From assembly GCA_050747525.1 (NCBI GenBank), contig JBOGOC010000076.1:1-10598 (forward strand): 10,598 bases of DNA, read 5' to 3'. The stretch is from JBOGOC01 sp050747525. Its GTDB lineage: Bacteria; Acidobacteriota; Polarisedimenticolia; JACPZX01; DASXTC01. The position numbers were made by a program, and so were the translations under genes. The notes under the pieces were generated by a model that worked only from the letters and a program-made list of their open reading frames with translations, ran no database searches and was not told the DNA's origin. Positions 1-4,760 of the stretch are shown here, piece by piece (positions within the stretch are counted from its first letter, which is position 1; each line of letters starts with the position of its first letter).

Positions 1-14
1 GGGGTCTCGCGCCA

Positions 15-100
15 GTGACTCCCATGGGGCATCCGGATCGGCTCGGGTGACCCCCATGCGGCATGATTTCGGGGGTTTTCGTCGATCCGGCCGGATCGGC
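15..100. repeat. Short direct repeats and palindrome, possible IS21-type element end
   Basis: An 18-base unit at 15-32 (gtgactcccatggggcat) recurs at 47-64 with 16 of 18 bases identical. A second unit, ccggatcggc, is identical at 33-42 and 91-100. Bases 83-98 (cgatccggccggatcg) form a perfect 16-bp palindrome. Several interspersed short repeats at one edge recall the multiple repeated binding sites inside IS21-family termini, and the tgacccccatgcggcat wording fits my memory of such ends. No istA or istB gene lies in the window, so this would be either the end of an element lying to the left or a relic. The repeats are directly visible; the IS21 assignment is an inference. Confidence 0.4.
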
Positions 101-349
101 GGGGGCGCCTAAGTCTCGTGTTCGCTAGGAGTTCAGGTGATCTGCAGCTCACCTGCACAGGCAGTCAAGGCAGCGAAAAAGTCCCCGAAATCTGATGTTT
201 GGCCGCCCATTGCCTGCCAAACCGCCCCCAAACTGACTGCGATCTGCCCCAGGCGAAGGGGGAGCGCATATCGTGTTCTCACCAAAAGGCGCAGTCCTTC
301 TAGGTTAGATAGACTGCGCAGCGCAGCATTTGTCCTTGGGATCTAGCCA
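101..349. other. Gene-poor leader before the first gene
   Basis: I see no convincing gene here. One open frame at 137-346 has no ribosome binding site and an unlikely, arginine/proline-rich composition. Two short dyads are present: caggtga/tcacctg (134-140 and 149-155, 8-base loop) and gtttggc/gccaaac (197-203 and 216-222, 12-base loop). Neither is followed by a T-run, and neither matches the flanking consensus of an integron attC site. No clear promoter for the gene at 350 is evident. Confidence 0.4.
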
Positions 350-1126
350 ATGCTCACACTTACAGTACTGCTGACAGTAACCATTGCGCTAGGAAGCAAT
401 GTACATTGTGTCAATGGTGAAGACACCCACTCGGCCATCGAGTCCTTTATTGCAAAGGTAGCCGCCTACAAGGACAAAACTAGCCGGGTGCCACCAGGCG
501 AGAGGGGCCCAGAATTACGGGAGCTGATCTCATCTGAAGCGAAAAGAATGCAGTGCCATGTACCCGATGTTCTCGATGACTTGGGTATGATGTTGTTACA
601 TCGTGATGAGGATGAATCCCGCCTGGACGAACTCATACTCTTGAAGCACCCCACGGACGCTGAGCTTAAGGAGATGATGCTACTGCTCGACAAGAGAGAG
701 AAATCGGTGAAGACGCCCCGGTGTGAAATTGCACTTCTTATGGGGGAGCTGGGCCATGGAGCAGAGGATAGGGCGGTAGCTGGGCTGCTCGCAGCAGTTC
801 CGCTTCCAGAGAGAGTCGAGGACTCCTGTGTAGCCAAGGCTCTGATGATGATTGGCCCTGGAGGATACAGGCACATAGTGGACAGTATCCTGAAGAAGAC
901 ATCTCCTGAGCGAATTCATGTTGCTCTACTCGCACTTCTCGCCGCAAGTACAGATACCGATTTTCCAGAGCTGGCTGGCCTGGGCCCAGAAGAGCGTTGG
1001 GATGAAACGGTTCCTACTTCAAGGAGGGGTGCGCGGAAACTGACACGGAAATGGCTCGAGTGGTGGGGGGATCGCGCCCCATACCTGAGTTGGAATCAGG
1101 AGACAGGGCTGCTTAGTAATCGCTAG
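350..1126 (+). CDS. Secreted alpha-helical protein of unknown function
   Basis: I do not recognise this 258-residue protein. Residues 1-19 are a hydrophobic signal-peptide-like segment, probably cleaved near residues 20-24, so the product is likely exported. The rest is rich in Leu, Glu and Lys and is predicted to be mostly helical. Paired helices at about 60-115 and 125-205 are suggestive of HEAT-like repeats. Cysteines near 69, 126 and 160 could form disulfides outside the cytoplasm. The tail is aromatic (KWLEWWGDRAPYLSW), a style often seen at the end of HEAT-type proteins. The ATG at 350 is the first possible ATG because an in-frame TAG lies at 344-346, but no clear Shine-Dalgarno sequence precedes it. 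Base composition is lower in GC than genes right of 2.6 kb, in line with acquired DNA. It converges on the minus-strand operon that ends at 1188. Confidence 0.65.
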   Translation: MLTLTVLLTVTIALGSNVHCVNGEDTHSAIESFIAKVAAYKDKTSRVPPGERGPELRELISSEAKRMQCHVPDVLDDLGMMLLHRDEDESRLDELILLKHPTDAELKEMMLLLDKREKSVKTPRCEIALLMGELGHGAEDRAVAGLLAAVPLPERVEDSCVAKALMMIGPGGYRHIVDSILKKTSPERIHVALLALLAASTDTDFPELAGLGPEERWDETVPTSRRGARKLTRKWLEWWGDRAPYLSWNQETGLLSNR

Positions 1127-1187
1127 CCCGAACCATCAGCGTCCTCGCCATAGCATGGCAGGTTTTGTGGGAAACGCGCCCGGTGTG

Positions 1188-1745
1188 TCATGAGCCGAAT
1201 CGCCCCACCCACATCGGTTGGCTCTCTCGAAGTGGCGCTACCGACTCATTGAAGTTTGCGCGAAGTCGCGGGTCATCAAGCATCTGTTTGTACGCGACGA
1301 ACGCTGTTGCGCGGTGGCATCCGTCAACTAGAGTAAGCCTTCCTGCATCTTCTACAACGATGATAGGCTCGGGAAACGCTCCGTGCTCCGTAAGGTAATC
1401 CAAGGCGAGATTGAATCTCTCCTTACCAGCAGACCCGAGATGCTGCGAATAACTATTGGTCTTGCCACTGATGTAGGCCTCGTACAATCCTCGGATCAAC
1501 TGCGCCGACTCAGAGGACAACAGTGTCCAGTCAAACGGCCTGCTCTCCAGCGTCCAAGTGAGCGACTGCCAATAACCCAGGGGCCGATTGAGCAGGATCC
1601 CCGCCCAGGATGGGTCCGGCATGGCGTAGATGTTGGGTGCAGGTGGCCAAGATCGTTTAGAGGAAAGGGGAATCAACCAGGCGTCGAGGATCTCGTCTGG
1701 GAACTTGGGCAGTGTTCGTCGCATTGCTTCGATCAACGTTTCCAC
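1188..1745 (-). CDS. ParB/sulfiredoxin-like domain protein
   Basis: This is a 185-residue protein. Its recognisable part lies at about residues 120-150: GAFPEPIIVVEDAGRLTLV followed by DGCHRATAF. That fits the ParB N-terminal/sulfiredoxin-like fold, in which a hydrophobic strand with 'PI.V' precedes a 'DG.HR' loop that binds nucleotide or phosphate. There is no ParB helix-turn-helix, so a plasmid-partition role is unlikely. Such stand-alone domains occur in nucleases, kinases and phage or defence proteins, and the specific activity here is unknown. The start is a GTG at 1743-1745, with GAGGAG about five bases upstream. That site sits just after the stop of the preceding gene (10-base gap), so the two are almost certainly co-transcribed and probably translationally linked. 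Composition matches the lower-GC left part of the window. Confidence 0.65.
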   Translation of the reverse strand: METLIEAMRRTLPKFPDEILDAWLIPLSSKRSWPPAPNIYAMPDPSWAGILLNRPLGYWQSLTWTLESRPFDWTLLSSESAQLIRGLYEAYISGKTNSYSQHLGSAGKERFNLALDYLTEHGAFPEPIIVVEDAGRLTLVDGCHRATAFVAYKQMLDDPRLRANFNESVAPLRESQPMWVGRFGS

Positions 1746-1755
1746 TGCCGCTCCT

Positions 1756-2247
1756 CTACTTGGCGGCCGCTTCCCTGCTCGCCAAACGAGCCCAGGTTGC
1801 TACGTTGCCCCGTAGTGGCCGGCTCACGTAACGAACATCCAGAATGTCGCGGAACTCTGCTCGAAGTGCTACCCGACCCTCGTATCCAACTTGCTGAAGT
1901 GCCTGCACGACGTGCTCGATGGGAACTGGAATGTCCAATGTCTCTGCCTCACCAATCTCCCACGGCAGGAAATCCGCAAGTGATGGTTCGAGCGGAATAA
2001 ACTGCCGACCGTGTGGAAATCGGATGCACGCGCTTTGAATCTTCACCTTGCGCTGTCCTGCGCTGGCTGCACACAGCATCATGACGGTCCGCGGCTCTGG
2101 TCTATCACCGAGAACGTTCAAGGTTAGGCCTACTTTGAGAAGTCGTTCAGTAGCGCGGCGAGTTGTGACGGCCGTATAGGTTGCCAGCCCAGCACCGTAG
2201 ACCGCGACCGCTGCCGTGACCGCTGTCGCCCAGTCGCGAGGGTCCAT
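1756..2247 (-). CDS. Membrane-anchored protein with a beta-rich cytoplasmic domain
   Basis: This 163-residue protein has one transmembrane helix near its N-terminus (about residues 5-24, WATAVTAAVAVYGAGLATYT). A basic stretch (TTRRATERL) then suggests that the rest faces the cytoplasm. The remainder has the strand-turn pattern of a common family of small 'one helix plus Ig-like beta-sandwich' hypothetical proteins, including a late FRDILDVRYVSRPL strand pair. No catalytic motif is visible. I place the start at the ATG at 2245-2247 rather than an in-frame start 24 bases upstream, because AGGAGG (2253-2258, complement) lies five bases before it. It is the first gene of an operon with the ParB-like gene 10 bases downstream. 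It is divergent from the gene starting at 2369. Confidence 0.65.
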   Translation of the reverse strand: MDPRDWATAVTAAVAVYGAGLATYTAVTTRRATERLLKVGLTLNVLGDRPEPRTVMMLCAASAGQRKVKIQSACIRFPHGRQFIPLEPSLADFLPWEIGEAETLDIPVPIEHVVQALQQVGYEGRVALRAEFRDILDVRYVSRPLRGNVATWARLASREAAAK

Positions 2248-2250
2248 TCC

Positions 2251-2258
2251 AACCTCCT
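2251..2258 (-). promoter_or_regulatory. Shine-Dalgarno site deciding the 2247 start
   Basis: Read on the minus strand this is AGGAGGTT. The AGGAGG core lies five bases before the ATG at 2247. It supports that codon over the upstream in-frame start at 2271, which has no such site. Confidence 0.7.
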
Positions 2259-2311
2259 GTTCGCCAGGCAATCGACGTTAATGTAGAGCCTACCACGCCT
2301 GTCCAGCCTCT

Positions 2312-2339
2312 TTGCCCCCCGCCCCTTCCGGAGTATGAT
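2312..2339 (+). promoter_or_regulatory. Sigma70-type promoter for the 2369 gene
   Basis: TTGCCC at 2312-2317 and TATGAT at 2334-2339 are separated by 16 bases. The second box matches the -10 consensus at 5 of 6 positions and the first matches the -35 consensus at 4 of 6. The start codon follows about 30 bases later, with a good GGAGG in between. The spacing and order make this the most believable promoter in the left half. Confidence 0.55.
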
Positions 2340-2346
2340 GCCGGCT

Positions 2347-2361
2347 CTCCATCGATGGAGG
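2347..2361 (+). promoter_or_regulatory. Palindrome overlapping the Shine-Dalgarno site
   Basis: Bases 2347-2360 (ctccatcgatggag) are a perfect 14-bp palindrome. Its right arm contains the GGAGG (2357-2361) that lies seven bases before the ATG at 2369. It begins about eight bases after the -10 box, so it covers the likely transcription start region. It could be an operator. As RNA the inner bases leave little room for a loop, so a strong hairpin is less likely. Confidence 0.35.
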
Positions 2362-2368
2362 ACGAGCG

Positions 2369-2725
2369 ATGCCATTGCTTCGCGTAACTGTCTGTATGAT
2401 GTGGTTGGGAGCCTTCAGCACAATCACCCTCGCGCAGGAATCTCAGGAATCGCTGCTCATCAACAAGCTGGAAGGGATCGGGATTGACGCAAGCGGTGCA
2501 ATCTACCAGGTGTCCTGGGATCAACCGATGAACGAGTTCAGAATCGAACGAACCACTGACGCTGGGCTGCAAACTGTAGCCAGCGGTGGCCTCCACGCCG
2601 CTCCCGTCCACCTTGCGGAGCCTGGGGGAACTGGATGCGTTCGTCGGCACCACGGCGAGGGCCCGAGGTCTCGACATGAGCGCACCGTTCCCCTTCAGGG
2701 TGACGGCTCGTGTTCACGAGGCTAG
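2369..2725 (+). pseudogene. Cut-off secreted protein, N-terminal part only
   Basis: This frame begins well. It has a promoter, a GGAGG seven bases upstream and a signal peptide of about 22 residues (cleavage likely after TLA, before QES). Residues 23-75 read like the start of a BNR/sialidase-type repeat protein: an IGIDASGAIYQVSW segment, then FRIERTTDAG, wording typical of 'D..G.IY..W ... R.TD.G' blades. After about residue 76 (near base 2595) the frame becomes proline-, arginine- and glycine-rich and no longer looks coding. The +1 frame then carries a different protein, the acetolactate-decarboxylase-like fragment. I therefore read this as the promoter and first exported segment of a gene whose remainder was replaced. 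A 118-residue product could still be made. The BNR resemblance is a judgement from pattern, not a search. Confidence 0.5.
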
Positions 2726-2975
2726 GATGCATATCGTGAACCGCCAGGGCCGCCCCGTGGGAGGGCACACGGAGCACGAGTCGATCCAGTTCCCTCTCTC
2801 GATCGAGGACACCGCGGTGGAGCTGATCGGCTTCTGGCCTGACCGTCACCAGCGAATCCTCACCCACATGGGTTCGAACATCCATGTGCACGGCCGCACG
2901 GCGGATGCCAGGCTGTCGGGACACGTGGACGAAGTGAGATTCATTTCGGGAGAGCTCTGGCTCCCTGGGAGGTGA
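2586..2975 (+). pseudogene. Acetolactate-decarboxylase-like protein, C-terminal half
   Basis: From about residue 11 of this frame to its end (LGELDAFVGT to GELWLPGR) the sequence follows the C-terminal half of the alpha-acetolactate decarboxylase (AlsD/BudA) superfamily. It is closest to the divergent type I associate with Bacteroidota and Acidobacteriota. Intact enzymes convert acetolactate to acetoin. The metal-site pattern is present: H100 and H102 in NIHVH, then H113 in SGHVDEV. This is the same H-x-H then +11 H spacing as the zinc ligands of the Bacillus enzyme. The family's N-terminal half of roughly 110-140 residues is missing. An in-frame TAG lies nine bases upstream of the GTG, and no Shine-Dalgarno site precedes it. 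What lies upstream is an unrelated signal-peptide gene in another frame. The 3' end is intact: its stop sits three bases before the MerR fragment's ATG, with GGGAGG overlapping. Confidence 0.6.
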
Positions 2976-2978
2976 TGA

Positions 2979-3254
2979 ATGCTATCCGGTGAGCTGGCAC
3001 GTCGGGCCGGGATCAGTCCCGACACCTTGAGGCACTACGAACGCCTGGGCCTCCTTCCTGTCTTGTACTTGTGGGCCTCGTCGGCGCCTTCCATGAAAAC
3101 CTGGTGTATCGAACGAAGCAGCATGAGGTTCGGCCGGCGCGTAAAGTCGGCGCATGAGGAGCACGGCGCGGAGGTCAGGGACTTGCCGTGCTACACTTCT
3201 CACGCAACAGGAACCGTCCTCGTTCTCCTAACTTGGAGAGACAACGCCGACTGA
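2979..3254 (+). pseudogene. MerR helix-turn-helix fused in frame to an integrase tail
   Basis: Residues 3-27 (SGELARRAGISPDTL, then RHYERLGLLP) are a textbook MerR-family N-terminal helix-turn-helix. The match stops abruptly after LGLLP (near base 3057), where a MerR protein should continue with its wing and a second helix pair. Residues 28-56 resemble nothing I know. Residues 57-71 (AHEEHGAEVRDLPC) then match the last residues of the tyrosine recombinase at the right end of the window (ADEELAAGVRDLPC, 10 of 14 identical), in the same reading frame. The start is supported by GGGAGG just upstream, overlapping the stop of the preceding fragment, so the pair was once a translationally coupled unit. 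Without a wing or effector domain this is unlikely to be a working MerR regulator. I annotate it as a hybrid remnant. Confidence 0.6.
3149..3192 (+). pseudogene. Remnant of tyrosine recombinase 3' end (copy C)
   Basis: These 44 bases match the reverse complement of 9874-9917, the last codons of the recombinase, at 36 of 44 positions, and at 19 of the last 20. The orientation is opposite to the other two copies, so it points right while they point left. After base 3192 the similarity ends. In the intact gene the next bases form the stop; here they become a TAC codon and the frame runs on. Upstream similarity to the recombinase is only patchy (AACCTG, GGTTCG). Confidence 0.6.
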
Positions 3255-3255
3255 A

Positions 3256-4047
3256 ATGTCCACGACCACGAACACCGCCCCACGCGACTCCTTCGCTCGC
3301 CTAGCGTGGGAAATCGCCACCGCCCGCGATGCCGTAGTAAACCACCCGGTCTATGCGCGGCTCGGGGAGTTGCCCGCGCTCCGCGTCTTCATGACGTCCC
3401 ACGCCTTCACCGTGTGGGACTTTATGAGCCTGCTCAAGACCCTTCAGCGCCGCCTGACGTGCGTCGAGGTTCCCTGGCTCCCGTCGGCGGACGCAGCTGC
3501 CGGCCGCCTCGTAAACGAAATCGTGCTCGGAGAGGAGACCGATGAGATTGCGCCCGGGCGCTACACGAGCCACTATGACCTGTACTTGGTCGCGATGAAG
3601 GAGATCGGCGCGGACAGCGGGCCGATCCGCGATTTCGTTGGCTTGCTGGCTCGGGGCGTCCCGGCGGAAAAGGCGCTGGCCGACCTGCCCGTGCCGGCTT
3701 CAACAAAGAAGTTCGTGCTGGGCACGCTTCATACCTGCCGGGCCGCCACGCCCGAGGTGGCCGCGTCGTTCCTGCTCGGCCGCGAAGACCTCGTGCCCGC
3801 CATGTTCCGCACGATCATCACCGAGCTAGAAAGCCGCGGCACCTCCTGCGCGTCGTTCCGCCTGTACCTCGACCGCCATGTCCAGCTCGACGAAGAGCGG
3901 CACGGGCCGATGGCCAAAAAGCTACTCCAGAGCCTCTGCGGAGAGGACCCGCAGAAGTGGCGCGAGGCAACGGAGGTCGCGCAGCAAGCACTGGGCGCTA
4001 GGCGCGAGCTCTGGGACGGCGTACTCGCGGCGATCGAGACCCTCTGA
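3256..4047 (+). CDS. DUF3050 family protein (heme-oxygenase-like fold)
   Basis: This 263-residue protein is a full-length member of DUF3050 (PF11251), recognised from its ordered motifs. These are FMTSHAFTVWDFMSLLK at about 45-61, LTCVEVPWLP at 67-76, NEIVLGEETDE at 87-97, SHYDLYLVAM at 105-114, FLLGREDLVPAMF at 172-184 and YLDRHVQLDEERHGPMA at 204-220. The family is uncharacterised but resembles the TenA/heme-oxygenase-like helical bundle. The spaced H49, E87/E93/E94, H106, E177, H208, D212 and H216 could bind a metal (inference). No signal peptide is present, so it is cytoplasmic. The start is the first ATG after the remnant region. GGAGAG (3235-3240) lies about 15 bases away, which is far for a ribosome binding site, and only a weak extended -10 (tgctacact, ending 3197) is seen upstream. 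The remnant junction may therefore have altered its expression signals. Confidence 0.85.
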   Translation: MSTTTNTAPRDSFARLAWEIATARDAVVNHPVYARLGELPALRVFMTSHAFTVWDFMSLLKTLQRRLTCVEVPWLPSADAAAGRLVNEIVLGEETDEIAPGRYTSHYDLYLVAMKEIGADSGPIRDFVGLLARGVPAEKALADLPVPASTKKFVLGTLHTCRAATPEVAASFLLGREDLVPAMFRTIITELESRGTSCASFRLYLDRHVQLDEERHGPMAKKLLQSLCGEDPQKWREATEVAQQALGARRELWDGVLAAIETL

Positions 4048-4350
4048 AACGGAAGGTCGAATTGCCGGCCGGGGAACCTGGCGCTTCCGATCCCCCCCGC
4101 CTTGCCCGGTTTCGGCCGCAGGCGAGACCTTTCAGCCGGGCCAGCGTTCCGCGGACCTCGATTCGCCCGCCGTCGAGAAAGCAGTTCATGATGCTGGTGA
4201 CCAACGTCAGCCAGCCCCGGTGGGAAGGGAGGGCTACGGAAAGCCAGCCAAGAATCTGCCCTGCGGGAAGGTCGGTTCCACCTCGGCCCATCCATTCTAC
4301 TCCCGAATCAGCTGAGCTTTCAGACGCAGCCCCTTTCTGAAATAACCGGT
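4048..4350. other. Gene-free interval between convergent genes
   Basis: This interval lies between the stops of two converging genes. Several frames stay open, as expected at this GC content, but none has a plausible start, ribosome site or recognisable protein. The stretch at 4180-4300 has less biased composition and could be an old mobile-element remnant, though I cannot name one. The only local structure worth noting is the dyad at 4318-4342. Confidence 0.4.
4318..4342. terminator. Possible terminator dyad between convergent genes
   Basis: Bases tttcaga (4318-4324) and tctgaaa (4336-4342) can pair as a 7-bp stem with an 11-base loop. The dyad lies just beyond the stop of the minus-strand zinc-finger-like gene. 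The stem is AT-containing in a GC-rich setting and no proper T-run follows on either strand, so it is a weak candidate. Confidence 0.25.
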
Positions 4351-4614
4351 CTAGCCATACTTCTTCGACGTCGCCTTGGTACGTCCCTTCCTCTTCCACG
4401 GCGCTTCTACGGCCTCGGCCTTGCCCTTGGATCCGTCGTCCATCACTGCCTCAATCGCGGCTACCGGCGTCGGCGGCAGGCCCAGGACCACCCTGAGCCC
4501 ATCCTCCGGCGCGTCGTCCGCCGTGTACTTGTTCCAGTGCTCCTCACACACGCCACGTCCGAGGTAGATGATGCTGGCCTCATCGCGGCACCTCGGGACC
4601 TCGCAGCGGTCCAT
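4351..4614 (-). CDS. Small zinc-finger-like protein
   Basis: This 87-residue protein has an N-terminal metal-binding motif: C4 and C9 in CEVPRCRDEA, then C23 and H26 in GVCEEHW. The pattern C-x4-C-x13-C-x2-H would suit one zinc ion. The middle is acidic (YTADDAPEDGL). The C-terminus is strongly basic (WKRKGRTKATSKKYG) and could touch nucleic acid. The N-terminal sequence reminds me of small conserved hypothetical proteins of Planctomycetes and Acidobacteria with the wording 'CEVP.CR.EA..YLG.GVC..HW'; that is memory, not a search. No clear Shine-Dalgarno site precedes the ATG. It lies 146 bases downstream of the CadC-like regulator on the same strand, so it could be read from the same transcript, although the gap is also large enough for its own promoter. 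Function unknown. Confidence 0.65.
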   Translation of the reverse strand: MDRCEVPRCRDEASIIYLGRGVCEEHWNKYTADDAPEDGLRVVLGLPPTPVAAIEAVMDDGSKGKAEAVEAPWKRKGRTKATSKKYG

Positions 4615-4760
4615 CTGTCAGTCTGCGGTGTCTCGCGACTTGCGTGCCTTTCCAACGTATGCGACGGCGCATCGTACTCTGACGGACAGGCCGCGAGGAC
4701 GAGCGCCGCGTGTTCGCCCGTCGGGCTCCTGGCGTTTGACGTCCTCGTGCCGCGGAAATG

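Noticed and set aside
197..222. gtttggc/gccaaac dyad as an integron attC site
   Set aside because: The outer boxes do not follow the RYYYAAC/GTTRRRY pattern, and there is no integron integrase signature.
137..346. Open frame of 69 codons before the first gene
   Set aside because: No ribosome site, odd composition and no recognisable feature.
1147..1165. Short dyad GCCAT/ATGGC followed by a few T residues, between convergent genes
   Set aside because: The stem is only 5 bp and the T-run short, too weak to call a terminator.
1383..2000. Open frame of 205 codons on the plus strand across the two-gene operon
   Set aside because: It overlaps both minus-strand genes, which have good Shine-Dalgarno sites. 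Its composition is Pro/Arg-rich and meaningless.
3183..3211. TTGCCG-based promoter before the DUF3050 gene
   Set aside because: No -10 box at the proper spacing. The TTGCCG is part of the integrase-tail similarity.
3729..4399. Minus-strand open frames opposite the end of the DUF3050 gene and the following gap
   Set aside because: They are antisense to a clear family protein, no motif is recognised, and starts are unsupported. The part in 4048-4350 could hide a remnant but cannot be named.
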